64,000 nt of DNA from Litoditis marina (GCA_964036275.1 OZ038433.1:42255336-42319335); one strand, 5' to 3'. Shown: positions 1 through 13,071, counted from the stretch's first letter. Numbers and translations are program-made. The notes: generated by a model not told the origin, from the sequence alone.

Positions 1-907
1 TTTCTGTTGGTTCCATGAGTGTTTTACGGTTTCATGTTGTACAGGAAAAATAGAACGGGTCAATATAATTGAGTCATCTCATCAGAATCGAGCAAAAATG
101 TAGGGAATTTGGTCAATTTTCAAACAGCTGTAACTTTGTTCTTTTTGAAGCTACAAACTTCTAGTTATGAAATTCGGATTCCCCGTGATCTTGTGCGTAG
201 TGTGGTGTCCTCAGAATCAAAGTAGACAAATGTAGCGGTAATTTACACAAGTTAGAATGAGGACGAAAATCAGCTGACTTTCGAACTGTACATTGTCCTT
301 AAACACAACTTGATGTAGGTTACGTCCAGGCCTACTGCCTACTTACATTACTCCCAAAAACATAGCTGGTAGCGAGGTCTGAAGACAATAACTCGACAAA
401 AGTGTGTCACGCTTTAGAGTTTACTATAGTTATGTATTAGGGAGGTCGAACTTCAAAAAAAATATACAGCCTTTCTGTTGGTTCCATGAGTGTTTTACGG
501 TTTCATGTTGTACAGGAAAAATAGAACGGGTCAATATAATTGAGTCATCTCATCAGAATCGAGCAAAAATGTAGGGAATTTGGTCAATTTTCAAACAGCT
601 GTAACTTTGTTCTTTTTGAAGCTACAAACTTCTAGTTATGAAATTCGGATTCCCCGTGATCTTGTGCGTAGTGTGGTGTCCTCAGAATCAAAGTAGACAA
701 ATGTAGCGGTAATTTACACAAGTTAGAATGAGGACGAAAATCAGCTGACTTTCGAACTGTACATTGTCCTTAAACACAACTTGATGTAGGTTACGTCCAG
801 GCCTACTGCCTACTTACATTACTCCCAAAAACATAGCTGGTAGCGAGGTCTGAAGACAATAACTCGACAAAAGTGTGTCACGCTTTAGAGTTTACTATAG
901 TTATGTA
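1..907. repeat. 471-bp satellite, array 1 (one cut and one full unit)
   Basis: The text starting at position 1 recurs at 472, giving a period of 471 bp. The full unit runs 437-907 and the first is cut by the window edge. The array ends in GTTATGTA at 907, directly before CTAG of element E1. This is the 'alpha' sequence type (GTTTTACGGTTTC, CTTAAACACAAC), shared with the arrays at 15023 and 59426 but not with the large array at 42459. All frames contain stops, so it is not coding. Confidence 0.95.
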
Positions 908-2242
908 CTAGCCGGTCGCGCGGCTCCCGCCGCGCGCCCCGCTAGCTGGGGGTGCCCCCCAGACCCCCCTCGTTTGGTTATGATGAATATGTGTAATTAA
1001 TGTCATTCCATCGACGAATTCTCAAAGACAAATATCAGTTTTTCAATATTATATTTTTAGTCATATCTAATCAATAAATCAATATTATCGATTTTGTCCA
1101 ATTATAAACTTTGTTCATTATTCACATGACGTTCAACTATTAAGGTTTCATTATCACAGCTCTAACGGTCTTTTCAGTACAGGTACCATGAATTTGGGTT
1201 TTTATCATAAAATTGATCATAAAATACGATAACCGTGAATAAAACTTATGAAACTTGGCAGTCTTGGTTCACAGTCTGTAACATATTAACTGACCGAGTT
1301 TGAGACGAATTGAACTATTTTGAAATTCCATCCTGTCATTTTGACGATTTCATAACTAATCGATAAATCGATATTATCGATTTTTGCAAATATAAGTTTT
1401 GTAAGCTACAAAAGTTATGTAAATTCTGTAAGCCGATTGACTCCAAAATACTTATTAGGTCGGCTACAAAAGTTGGAAATTTTCATGTTTTCACTTCGAC
1501 AGGGTCTAAAAAAGTCGTTAGGGCCTAAATCAAAAATCGCCTCGATGAAAACTTTTTATTTGTTTAGTAGTACCTCTGACTCAAATATGGTATCCATCGC
1601 GCAAGTTTGAAAATTTCTCAACCGACATTTCCATTTTTGACACCTCCCATAACTAATCGATAAATCGATATTATCGATTTTTTCCAATTGAAACTCATAT
1701 TAATTTCTTGTGTTGTGTTCACCAGTCAAGTTTCATGACAATTGGTTCAGTCATCGTTGAATGGTGAACAACGTAAATTTCTGAGGGTCACCTAAAAACC
1801 GTCATAAAAAATCAATAAATCAATATCAGAATTTTTTAGAAAAGTGCATTTCTTGGAATTAAAAGAGGTATACATGGTAACAGTTTCAGACAGATCGGAG
1901 CCAAAAATACCCCTGCTGAACCCCCTATAACCGAAATTTCGCTAAAGTCAACTTCGCCGTAGATCAAGTTATCGATTTTTTGTTGTCATCAACTTTGTTT
2001 CCCATCCGAGTTGTATTGATGTTAGGAAGCACTAAGGTCACAACCGCATGGCTGTCCAGTTACAACTACGTGAAATCTGAGTAGGTGTCATACTAAAGAT
2101 CATATAAAATCATTAAGGCCCTAACTCAAAATTTGTACGGGGGCAATCACCTTAAATAAGTCTCTAGTATACTGTATAGAAGTTACGAGGGAATCGTAGC
2201 AATTCCTAGGTTACCGAGTCATCTTTATATATAGGTATGGTG
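908..2242 (-). mobile_element. E1, non-autonomous Helitron-like element, 1,335 bp
   Basis: The 3' end (low coordinate) is CTAG at 908, then a perfect hairpin with arms CGCGCGGC and GCCGCGCG, a second CTAG, and a second hairpin (CTGGGGG-TGC-CCCCCAG). The 5' end at 2242 reads TCACCATACC in element sense and abuts E2 directly. The body resembles E8 and E12 but carries a single 298-bp module. Its 3' end abuts the satellite at the A/T target point. No gene is visible. Confidence 0.8.
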
Positions 2243-3587
2243 ACTAGCCGGTCCCGCGGCTGACGCCGCGGGCCCCGCTAGCTGGGGGTGCCCCCCAGAC
2301 CCCCGCGGCTTCGTCATGTCTGAAATTGTTATGGTCGTAACATTTCTACAGTTACTTTAACGTTTTAAAGTATGCATAAGTTGAGATATTTCAGTTTTAC
2401 AAATGTCTATAACTAATCAATAAATCAATATTATCGATTTTTGGTAATTAAAAGTCCTATTCATTTATCAAATATGATCTACTGCTGAAGTTTGACCCAA
2501 ATCCATCGAGCCGTTTTGTCAGTACATCATCCTCGAAAATAGGTTTTTTACATAAAATAATCAATAAAATGCTTGAACTTGAATCAAAACATTATTCCTT
2601 CAGGCATGTAACGGAGTAATTGTTATCATGTAAAATATGAAAATTTGGGAGCAATTGGTGCAGTTTGAATTTTCACTTTTCCGTTTGGGCACCTCTCTAA
2701 CTAATCGATAATGCAATTTATTGATTTTTTGTTTACATCAAATAGGAGACAATAATGAGTTGTGCTACTTACACAACTTCTACTGCACTACGTTAACGTA
2801 TGCGCTTACAGTAGTGCAGAGAAAAAATGGAGATTTTCATAAAACAATCAATAAAATGCGTAAAAATCAATATATCAGAAATCGCTACATTGGAAAGTCT
2901 TATTTTGTTTAGTAATATATTTCACTCGAATATGGTAGCAACCGCGTTAGTTTGAAAATTTCACAACTGACTTTTGCGTTTTTGACACGTCTCACAACTA
3001 ATCAATAAATCAATATTATCGATTTTTTACAATTAAAACTCATATTTATTTTTTGTGTTATGCACCTCCTATAAGTTTCATCTGAATTGGTTCAGTCATT
3101 CTTGCGTGACGAAACACAGATTTTTTCAAGGGTAACATAAAAACTGTCATAAAAAATCAATAGATCAAAAGATCGGAAAACAAAAAATAAACTTTTCTTA
3201 GAATTGAAAGAGGTATACATGGTAACAGTTTCAGAGAAATCGGAGACCAAAATACCCCTACTGAACCCCCTGTCTCCGAAATTTTGCTAAAGTCAACTTC
3301 GCGGTAGATCAAGTTATCGATTTTTTGTGTTCATCAACTTTGTTTCCCATCCGAGTAGTATTCATGTTAGAAAGCTCTTAGGTCACGGCCGCATGGCTGT
3401 CAAGTTACAGCTACGTGAAATCTGAGTAGGGTCCATAAAAATGATCACCAAAAATCGATAGATCAAAATAAAAAATTTTTAGCGACGAAATTTACTTAGA
3501 AGACTTGAAGGTATGCACTCTGTAAGTTGTGGACCAATCGAAGCAACTTTAGCGTCACATAGTTTGAGTTAGGTATAGTAGTGGTGA
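2243..3587 (-). mobile_element. E2, non-autonomous Helitron-like element, 1,345 bp
   Basis: CTAG at 2243 is followed by a hairpin with arms CCCGCGGC and GCCGCGGG and the CTGGGGG hairpin. The 5' end is TCACCACTATAC at 3587. It closely matches E10 (15966-17606), which is about 296 bp longer through one extra internal module. A 63-codon open stretch at 2721-2912 is matched by a diverged stretch in E10 and is not credible as a gene. Confidence 0.8.
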
Positions 3588-5176
3588 CTAGCCGGTCCCG
3601 CGGCTGACGCCGCGGTCCCCGCTAGTTGGGGGGTGCCCCCCCAAGCCCCCCACGGTTTTGTCATGTTTAATTGAGTTCAAAGTACGTAATTTCATCATTT
3701 GAGCAGTTTTGAAATTTTCTCGTTGCGCCGTACATAGTACGGATTGGTATCTTGAATTATGAATTTCTCAAAAACTACTTGATGAACATCTCCAATTTTT
3801 TGCATATTCATTCAGTCAAGTATACCGTTGAACATGACAGAGTTTCAGACGTATCGAAGTTGTTTGAAAATTTTCGGGTCAATTTTCAAAGTTCCATAAC
3901 TTTCGAAAAAATCAATAAAATCGATTTATGTTTGTTTTATTTTGTTTGACTTGTTGAACACATACTACATGTGTATGAATTATTGGAATCCGTTCAGCCG
4001 TTCACGAGTTTTGCTAAGTTGATCTTTTGATCTTTGTCACTGAACTGCTCATAAAAATGGCGCAAACACGAAATCTCAAAAAGTGCCTCGATGAAATGTT
4101 CTCTTTTCTTTAGTACTACAATCGTATGAAATATGACAACTTTTGCATGAGTTTGAAAATTTTTACCTTGTTTTTGGCAACTTTCCAACTAATCGATAAA
4201 TCCATATATCGATTTTATTCCTTTACCATCTTTGTCTGTCGCTCATGTGAGTCACGTATACTTAACTACGTGAGCTGACACTGCCTGGTTGACGCACAGC
4301 AGCATGAGCTTGAGATTTATTTTCTATGAAAAATGCTATAAAAAGCTTTAAACGCAAAAGAAAAAAAAGTATACCTCTCAAAAACCTTAAAGTAGTCTCT
4401 AGTTTATGCTGACATAATTTGGGGTCTGAAATCGCAAAATTTCATTTTTCTATTTTAGGTCATAAAAAATCAATAAATCGATTTGACGCGAAACCGCTCA
4501 AGATCATCGGATCAAATTGGATTTCCTATCTACACTATGAGTTATGGACAAATTAAAGCGGTTTGAACTGTGCGATGTACTTCTCGACCCCTCTCTAACT
4601 AATCGATAAATCAATAAATCGATATTTCGCTTGGATAAAAGTGCTTGCATTTGAAATTGATGTCTATGCTGTAACAGGCTTAGGTCTAAGATATACGGCT
4701 CGCCAGTTATGAGCGTGGGAAATTTCTGAAATTTTCATATTTTAGGTCATAAAAAATCGATAAATCGATTTGACGCGAAACCGCTCAAGATCGTTGGATC
4801 AAATTGGATTTCCTATCTACACTATGAGTTATGGACAAATAAAAGCGGTTTGAACTGTGCGATGTACTTTACGACCCCTCTCTAACTAATCGATAAATCA
4901 ATATATCGATATTTCATTTAGATCAAAATGTTTGCATCTAAAATTGATGTCTATACTGTAACAGGCTTACGGGTAGGATGTAGGGCTCGCTAGTTATGAG
5001 CGTGGGAAATTTCTGAAATTCTCATATTTTAGATCACTAAAAATCAATAAATCGATTTATCGAAAAACGGCACAGGTCAAATCGAATTAAATTCTTTGCT
5101 ACATGTATGCTATGAGTTATGGACAAATTAAAGCGGTTTGAAGTTTTACAGTTTCACTTTATTATAGGTTAGGTGA
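3588..5176 (-). mobile_element. E3, non-autonomous Helitron-like element, 1,589 bp
   Basis: CTAG at 3588 begins the 3' end. The second hairpin is the variant TTGGGGGG/CCCCCCAA, with both arms changed relative to the usual CTGGGGG/CCCCCAG. The 5' end is TCACCTAACC at 5176. The body differs from its neighbours and includes a 287-bp tandem repeat. The stretch at 3723-3770 resembles 39540-39590 in E13. Confidence 0.75.
4461..5034. repeat. 287-bp tandem module inside E3 (2 copies)
   Basis: The phrase CATAAAAAATC followed by AAATCGATTTGACGCGAAAC starts at 4461 and again at 4748. A third, diverged start is near 5033. Each module holds one ATCGATAAATC cluster and the phrase ACTATGAGTTATGGACAAAT. It is a tandem duplication within the element body. 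Confidence 0.75.
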
Positions 5177-6807
5177 CTAGTGGGTCCCGCGGCTGACGCC
5201 GCGGGCCCCGCTAGCTGGGGGTGCCCCCCAGACCCCCGCGTCTTTGTCATGTTTGAAATCGTAAAAAAAACTTAAGGCATCAAAGATCATGTTGACAGTT
5301 TTCGTCATGTGACTTGTCATGTGACCTGTGACGTCATCACTTTCGATGGTAAAATTCAACAGTGTATAACTCACGAATGACTGAATATTTTTTTAAACTT
5401 TTTTCATATTCTGTTATGAATTGTCAATGTCTCGTAGCACTATGAAATTCGTGGCAACTGAACCAGTTTGAGAATGTTCGAAAAATTTAAAAATTAATTT
5501 TTCGGAAAACGGTCAACGAACCATAATCTTTTCATAGGCTCATATTGTTTATTAGTCTATTTTACAGTTTACATGAGAGTAAGAGAAAAATCGTTCGAGA
5601 CGTTTCCTTAATTTCAGAGGGTTTTTTAAATTTTTAATCCGCTCATAACTAATCAATAAATCGATATTATCGATTTTTGTTAATTGAAAGTCCCATTCAT
5701 TTATTGAGTGTAGTATCCTGCTAAAGTTTGATCCAGTTCCATTCAGCCGTTCTGTCAGGACGACCACCATGAAACTGGGTTTTTTACCTGAAAATGTCAA
5801 TAAAAAACTGTAAACTCAATTTGAACAAAATCCACTCGGTACGTTTAGTGTTCACGGTTTGTGGTGCTTTATGCCAAAGTGACAGCAAAATCGAAGTAAT
5901 TTTTTGTCCCACTTGGCCAAAATGGCGATTTTGTAGCCGGTCGATAAATCGATAAATTGATTTTTTGATCGTACCATACTGAAGAGACATTAAAGTCACA
6001 TGATCCATATAAGTTAGCAAGCAGTCCATGCGGCCGTTGGCGTACACCAACTCATTTAATTTTTTACAGTTTTCATACTTTTGATCACTAAAAATCAATA
6101 AATCAATATTGGCAACCCATATTGAGGCTGGTTGGTCATGACACCTAGTGGCATACATGAAATGAATTAGAGCCCAATTGATGATACAAAATACTCCGTT
6201 TTTTTGCAACTTTTCGTTCACTCATAACTAATCAATAAATCGATATTATCGATTTTTGTCAATTAAAAGTCCTATTCATTTGTTGAGTGTAGTATCCTAC
6301 TGAAGTTTGATCCAATTCCAATGAGCCGTTCTGTCAGGACGACAACCATGAAAACGGGTTTTTCATCTAAAAAAGTCAATAAAAATCTTTAAACTCAATT
6401 AGAACGAAATAGTCCCGGTACATTTGGTTGGCAATGTTAGTAGTACTACATGTCAAATTTTGAACAGAATCGGAGCAAGTTTGGGTTACACGTGGTCAAA
6501 ATGACGATTTTGTAGCGGATCGATAAATCGATATATTGATTTTTCGATGATACCAAGTTGAAGGTACATCAAAGTTAGATCGTTCATATCAGTTATGTAG
6601 CAATCCATCCAGCCGTTGGCGCACAGTAATACAAAGAATGTTTCATCATTTCACTATTATAAGATCTAAAAAAAATTTAAGGCCCTAACTCAAAATTTTC
6701 ACGGGGGCGCTCGCATTAGATGGTTACCCTGTATGCACTACTGAAGTTATAGACAAATCGTAGATACTTTTTGGTATCGGAGTTTGAGTTTAGTATAGTA
6801 GTGGTGA
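5177..6807 (-). mobile_element. E4, non-autonomous Helitron-like element, 1,631 bp
   Basis: CTAG at 5177 is followed by the CCCGCGGC hairpin and the CTGGGGG hairpin. The 5' end is TCACCACTATAC at 6807. The 3' subterminal region (about 5280-5340) has repeated GTCATGTGAC and TGACGTCATCA boxes, shared with E7, E16 and E20. The body from about 5330 to 6100 is the closest match in the window to the 1,179-bp duplicated unit at 62190. Open stretches at 5552-6221 run through repeat modules and are not considered genes. Confidence 0.75.
5646..6660. repeat. 579-bp double-module tandem inside E4
   Basis: The block that starts with ATCAATAAATCGATATTATC at 5646 recurs at 6225. The TGTAGC(C/G)G(G/A)TCGATAAATCG block at 5933 recurs at 6512, again 579 bp apart. 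The unit therefore equals two modules of about 290 bp. The second copy loses similarity after about 6660. Confidence 0.65.
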
Positions 6808-8460
6808 CTAGTGGGTCCCGCGGCTGACGCCGCGGGCCCCGCTAGCTGGGGGTGCCCCCCAGACCCCCGCGGCTTTGTCATGTTTAAAATTGTTATGGTC
6901 GTAACATTTCTACAGTTACTTTAACGTTTTTAAAGTATGCATATATTGAGATTTTTCAATTTTTCAAATTTTCATAACTAATCAATAAATCGATATTATC
7001 GATTTTTGTTAATTGAAAGTCACATCTATTTATTATGGCATGTTCACTGCTGAAGTTTCATAGAAATTGGTTCAGTCGTGCTCGAATAACTTACACCGAA
7101 AAATCATGACATTTTCATAAAAATGATCATAAAAAATCAATAAATCAATATTTTGTGATTTGAAAAAAAAGCACCTCTTGTATTTTTGAGTAGTATACTT
7201 GGTGAAACTTTTAAGACAATCAGGCCAAATTTTTTCTCGTAGACAGGGGTATCAACGGAGTTTCTGCTAAAGTCAACTTTGTGGTAGATCAATATATCGA
7301 TTTTTAATGATCATCATGTTTGTTTCCCATTCGAGTTGTATTGATGTTGAGAAGCACTAAGGTCACGGCCGCATGGCTGGCAAGTTACAGCTACGTGAAA
7401 TCTGAGTTGGGTTCATAAAAATGATCATAAAAAATCAATAAATCAATATTTTGTGATTTGAAAAAAAAGCACCTCTTGTATTTTTGAGTAGTATACTTGG
7501 TGAAACTTTCAAGACAATCAGGCCAAATTTTTTCTCGGAGACAGGGGGTTCATATCGATTTCGCCTAAAGTCAACTTCGCGGTAGATCATATTATCGATT
7601 TTTGGTTACCATCATCTTTGTTTCCCATCCGAGTTGTATTCATGTTAGGAAGCACTAAGGTCACGGCCGCATGGCCGGCAAGTTACAGCTACATGAAATC
7701 TGAGTAGGGTTCATAAAACACTCGATAAATTGCGTTAAAATCGAGTAGTCGAAAATCGCCACGGTAAAAAGTCTTATTTTCTTTAGTAGTATTCATTGCC
7801 AGAATATGATAGCCATTGAGTCGTTTTGAAAATTTCAGAACCGACTTTTCCATTTTTAACAACTCTCATAACTAATCAATAAATCGATATTATCGATTTT
7901 TTCCAATTGAAAGTCATATTCATTTGTTGAGTCAAGCATACTCCACAAGTTTCATAACAATTGGTCGAGTCCTTCGTGAATGGTGAACAATGAAAAATTT
8001 TGGGTCAAAATAAAAACCATTGTAAAAAATCGATAAATCAATATCAGGAAAATTCCTTCAAAAGGCATCCTTAGATTTTGACGTAGTATACGTAGTAGGA
8101 GTTTTGAGCTGATAGGGCCAAATTTTTTCTCGGAGACAGGGGGTTCATATCGATTTCGGCTAAAGTCAACTTCGCGGTAGATCAAGTTATCGATTTTTTG
8201 TTGTCATCAACTTTGTTTCCCATCCGAGTTGTATTCATGTTAGAAAGCACTAAGGTCACGGCCGCATGGCTGGCAAGTTATAGCTACATGAAATCTGAGT
8301 AGGGTTCATAAAAATGATCATTAAAAATCAATAAATCAAAAGCAGCACTAATTAGCGACGAAATTTACTTAGAAGGCTTGGAGGTATACGTACATGTAAT
8401 GACAGGCTGAAATGTTGAGAAAAAAGGTTACCTAGTTTGAGTTAGGTATAGTAGTGGTGA
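6808..8460 (-). mobile_element. E5, non-autonomous Helitron-like element, 1,653 bp
   Basis: CTAG at 6808 is followed by the CCCGCGGC hairpin and the CTGGGGG hairpin. The 5' end is TCACCACTATAC at 8460, abutting CTAG of E6 at 8461. The body is of the E9/E17 type but with fewer 298-bp modules. Confidence 0.8.
7127..7722. repeat. 298-bp tandem module inside E5 (2 copies)
   Basis: TCATAAAAAATCAATAAATC starts at 7127 and again at 7425, exactly 298 bp apart. Both are followed by AATATTTTGTGATTTG and by the TTTCCCAT(C/T)CGAGTTGTATT block. The two copies differ at scattered positions. Confidence 0.85.
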
Positions 8461-9806
8461 CTAGCCGGTCCCGCGGCTGACGCCGCGGGCCCCGCTAGCT
8501 GGGGGTGCCCCCCAGACCCCCGCGGCTTTGTCATGTTTGAAATTGTTATGTTTGTAACATTTTTACAGTTACTTTGATGTCTTTGAAAGTTGTACATGTT
8601 GAGATTTTTCAGTTTTACAAATTTTCATAACTAATCAATAAATCGATATTATCGATTTTTGTCAATTGAAAGTCCCATTTATTTATCAAATATGATCTAT
8701 TGCTGAAGTTTGATCCAAATCCATCAAGCCGTTTTGTCAGTACATAATTCTCCAAAATAGGTTTTTTACATAAAATAATCAATAAAATGCTTCAAACGTA
8801 ATTAGAACTCAAATCCTCTTGGGACTTGACGTAATCGTCTATATCAAGTGTCATGTGAAAATTTAGGAGGAATTGGTGTAGTTTGAATTTTCACTTTTCC
8901 ATTTAGTCAACTCTCTAACTAATCGATAATGTTAGTTATTGATTTTTCTTCCACATCATGTTAAAGACAATGGTAGATTATGTTGTTAACACGATTTGCA
9001 CTAAGCTACGTACACGTTCACGGTTACAGTAGTGTAAAGAAAAAATAGAGATTTCCATAAAACAATCGATAAATTGCGTTAAAATCGAGTAGTCAAAAAT
9101 CGCCACGATGAAAAGTCTTATTTTGTTTAGTAGTATTCATTTCCAGAATATGGTAGCAATTGAGTCGTTTTGAAAATTTCAGAACCGACTTTTCCATTTT
9201 CACCAACTCTCATAACTAATCAATAAATCGATATTATCGATTTTGTCCAATTGAAAGTCATATTCATTTGTTGAGTCATGCATACTCCACAAGTTTCATA
9301 ACAATCGGTTGAGTCCTACGTGAATGGTGAACAACGAAAAAATTTTGGGTCAAAATAAAAAGCATTGTAAAAAATCGATAAATCAATATCACAAAAATTC
9401 CTTCAAAACACATCCTTAGATTTTGACGTAGTATACGTGGTAGAAGTTTTGAGCTGATAGGGCCAAATTTTTTCTCGGAGACAGGGGTATCATTGAGGTT
9501 TTCGCTTAAGTCAACTTCGCGGTAGATCAAGTTATCGATTTTTTGTGCTCATCAACTTTGTTTCCCATCCGAGTAGTATTCATGTTAGGAAGCACTAAGG
9601 TCACGGCCGCATGGCTGGCAAGTTACAGCTACGTGAAATCTGAGTAGGTCTCATAAAAATGATCATAAAAAATCAATAGATCAAAAGCAAAACTTTTCCG
9701 CGACGAAATTTACTTAGAACACTTAGAGGTATACGTACATGTAATGACGAGTTGAAATGTTGATGAAAATGGTAGACATAGTTTGAGTTTGGTATAATAG
9801 TGGTGA
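8461..9806 (-). mobile_element. E6, non-autonomous Helitron-like element, 1,346 bp
   Basis: CTAG at 8461 is followed by the CCCGCGGC and CTGGGGG hairpins. The 5' end is TCACCACTATTATACC at 9806. It closely resembles E19 (58080-59425), which has the same length of 1,346 bp. An 84-codon open stretch at 9276-9530 recurs with scattered changes in several elements and is rejected as coding. Confidence 0.8.
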
Positions 9807-11140
9807 CTAGTGGGTCGCGCGGCTGACGCCGCGCGCCCCGCTAGCTGGGGGTGCCCCCCAGACCCCCGCGGCTTTGTCATGTTTGAAATCGTAAAAAAAA
9901 GTTGAGGCATCAAAGATCATGTTGACAGTTTTCGTCATATGACTCGTCATGTGACCTGTCATGTGACTTGTGACGTCATCAATTTTGAAGGTGAAATTCA
10001 ACAATGTATATCTCGCGAACGGCTGAATGTTTTTCTGATATTTTTTTACGATTGTACACCACTCGTCAATGACTCTTCCCACCAAAATAATTGTACCTAT
10101 TCAACCAGTTTGAAAATTTTGCTAACTTGAAAAATCAATACTTTTTGAAAATAAAGCATTTTCCTCGAATGTTTTTTCAAGAGAATTGATTCTCATGACA
10201 AACTAAACACATTCTGAGAATAAGAAAAAAATCTGTCGAGCCGTTTTCAAGAAAAAATTTTTTTTCGTAACTAATCAATAAATCGATATTATTGATTTTC
10301 GTCAATTGAAAGTCATGTTTATTTATCATATCATATCCATTCCCATAATTTCATAGAAATTGGTCCAGTCGTTATCGAATGGCGTTCATCAAAAAAACAT
10401 GCATTTTTCATAAAAACCTCGATAAAAAATCAATAGATCGATATCGACAAGGGGCACGGGGACGTAGTTAGATATGATGCTTGGCCACACCCACTGTAGA
10501 AGTTTTGGACAAATCGAAGACCATAAAGCGTCAGGTGACCCAAAAATGACAACTTCATTTCGAATCAATAAATCGATATATCGATTTTTTTATAATTGAA
10601 AGTCATATTCATTTCTCATAGTATGTTCACTGCTGAAGTTTCATAGAAATTCGCTCAGTCGTACTTAAGTTACGTTCACCGAAAAATCATGACATTTTCA
10701 TAAAAATGCTTACAAAAAATCAATAAATCAATATTTTTCTTAGTTCTTAGGGCACAATGGTTGATACACATACGCACATCTACAGTAGGCATAAGGACTT
10801 GAAATAAGCAAAAAAATGGTGACAGGCACCCAAAACGACAACTTCATAGCGGATCGATAAATCGATATATCGATTTTTCATGACCATCAACTTTGTTTCC
10901 CATCCGAGTTGTATTGATGTTGAGAAGCACTAAAGTCACGGCCGCATGGTTGCTGAGTTACAGCTACGTGAAATCTGAGTAGGGTTCATAAAAATGATCA
11001 TAAAAAATCAATAGATCAAAAGCAAAACTTTTCCGCGACGAAAATTAATTAGAAGACTTCAAGGTATACGTACATGTAATGACGAGTTGAAATGTTGAGA
11101 AAAAAGGTGACATAGTTTGAGTTTGGTATAGTAGTGGTGA
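9807..11140 (-). mobile_element. E7, non-autonomous Helitron-like element, 1,334 bp
   Basis: CTAG at 9807 is followed by the CGCGCGGC/GCCGCGCG hairpin. The 3' subterminal region at 9930-9985 has three GTCAT(A/G)TGAC boxes and TGACGTCATCA. The 5' end is TCACCACTATAC at 11140. The 3' part matches E4, E16 and E20, while the 5' part matches other elements, so it looks mosaic. Confidence 0.78.
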
Positions 11141-13071
11141 CTAGTGGGTCGCGCGGCTGACGCCGCGCGCCCCGCTAGCTGGGGGTGCCCCCCAGACCCC
11201 CCTCGTTTGGTTAAGATGAATATATGTAATTAATGTCATTCCATCGACGAATTTTTGAAGGAAAAGGTCAGTTTTCACAAATTGTAATTTTTATCATAAC
11301 TAATCAATAAATCGATAATATCGATTTTGTCCAATTATAAACTTTTTTATTATGCACATGACGTTCAACTACCAAGGTTTCATTATCATAGCTCTAACGC
11401 TCTTCTTAGTACAATTACCATGAATTTGGGTTTTTATCATAAAATTGATCATAAAATACGTTAACCGTTAAGAAAACCTATGAAACTCGGCAGTCTTGGT
11501 TCACAGTCTGTAACATATCAACTGACCAAGATTGAGACCAATTGAAGCATTTTGAAATTCCATTTTGTCATTTTGACGATTTCATAACTAATCGATAAAT
11601 CGATATTATCGATTTTTACAAATATAAATTTCGTTAGCTACAAAAATTATGTAGATGCTGTTAGCCGGAAACCTTCAAAGTTCTTATTTGGTCGGCTACA
11701 ATTGTAGCAAATTTTCGTGTTTTCACTTTGACAGGGTCTAAAAAAGTCGTTAGAGCCTAAATCGAAAATCGCCTCGATGAAAACTTTTGATTCGTTAAGT
11801 AGTACCTCTGACTCAAATATGGTATCCATCGCGCAAGTTTGAAAATTTCTCAACCGACATTTTCATTTTTGACACCTCCCATAACTAATCGATAAATCGA
11901 TATTATCGATTTTTCTCAATTGAAACTCATATTGATTTCTTGTATTATGTTCATCAGTTCAGTTTCATGACAATTGGTTCAGTCATTGTTGAATGGTGAA
12001 CAGCGAAAGTTTGTGAGGTTCACCTAACACCCATCATAAAAAATCAATAAATCAATATCAGAGTTTTTTAGAAAATTGGTACCCTTAGATTTTGAAGTAA
12101 TATACGTGGTGAAAGTTTTGAGCCGATCAGGTCAAATTTTTTCCCGGAGACAGGGGGTTCATATCGATTTCGGCTAAAGTCAACTTCGTCGTAGATCAAT
12201 ATATCGATTTTTTGTTGTCATAAACTTCGTAACCCATCCGAGTTGTATTGATGTTAGGCAGTACTAAAGTCACGGCCGCATGGCTGGTAAGTTACAGCTA
12301 CATGAAATTTAAGTAGGCATCATAGAAGCAGTCATAAAAAATCAATAAATCAATATCAGAGTTTTTTAGAAAATTGGTACCCTTAGATTTCGAAGTAGTA
12401 TACGTGGTAAGAGTTTTGAGCCGATCAGGTCAAATTTTTTCTCGGAGACAGGGGGTTCATATCGATTTCGGCTAAAGTCAACTTCGCCGTAGATCAATAT
12501 ATCGATTTTTTGTTGTCATCAACTTTGTTTTCCATCCGAGTTGTATGCACAGTAGAAAGCACTAAGGTCACGGCCGCATGGCTGGTAAGTTACAGCTACA
12601 TGAAATTTAAGTAGGCATCATAGAAGCAGTCATAAAAAATCAATAAATCAATATCAGAGTTTTTTAGAAAATTGGTACCCTTAGATTTCGAAGTAGTATA
12701 CGTGGTAAGAGTTTTGAGCCGATCAGGTCAAATTTTTTCTCGGAGACAGGGGGTTCATATCGATTTCGGCTAAAGTCAACTTCGCCGTAGATCAATATAT
12801 CAATTTTTTGTTGTCATCAACTTTGTTTCCCATCCGAGTTGTATGCACAGTAGAAAGCACTAAGGTCACGGCCGCATGGCTGGCGAGTTACTGATACGTG
12901 AAATCTGAGTAGGGGTCATACTAAAGATCATATAAAATCATTAAGGCCCTAACTCAAAAATCGTACGGGGGCGCTCGCATTTATTTGCTGTAAGGTATGT
13001 CATGTAGAAGTTATGGACTGATCTATGCAACTTTTTTGTCACATTCTTATCTTGTATTATAGGTAGGGTGA
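11141..13071 (-). mobile_element. E8, non-autonomous Helitron-like element, 1,931 bp
   Basis: CTAG at 11141 is followed by the CGCGCGGC hairpin and the CTGGGGG hairpin. The 5' end is TCACCCTACC at 13071, the same 5' terminal type as the autonomous E11. It is nearly the same length as E12 (1,932 bp) and resembles it throughout. Confidence 0.8.
12035..12928. repeat. 298-bp tandem module inside E8 (3 copies)
   Basis: CATAAAAAATCAATAAATC starts at 12035, 12333 and 12631, giving a spacing of 298 each time. Copies 2 and 3 are nearly identical. Copy 1 is more diverged at its edges. Confidence 0.88.

Noticed and set aside
437..445. TTAGGG at the start of each satellite unit, as a telomere repeat
   Set aside because: It occurs once per 471 bp, not in tandem, and the usual nematode telomere repeat is TTAGGC.
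908..970. GC-rich hairpins as transcription terminators or tRNA-like structures
   Set aside because: They sit at fixed positions at element ends next to CTAG and lack tRNA boxes. The Helitron 3'-end explanation fits all copies.
948..2286. Elements read in plus orientation, ending at the second CTAG of each hairpin region
   Set aside because: That CTAG is followed by C, not T, and the satellite borders lie at the other CTAG. The minus orientation gives TC starts, A/T flanks and agreement with the direction of the transposase gene.
5177..5374. Open frames ending in GAPPASGARGVSR (also at 9807, 53720, 61303)
   Set aside because: The peptide is simply the GC-rich terminal hairpins read in one frame.
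7952..8185. Recurring minus-strand open frames of about 70-84 codons starting MIYREVD (also at 9276, 14527, 16822, 56224, 56953, 58895)
   Set aside because: They recur because the DNA module recurs. The changes between copies alter amino acids freely, ends differ, and the frame crosses the ATCGAT palindromes. No family is recognisable.
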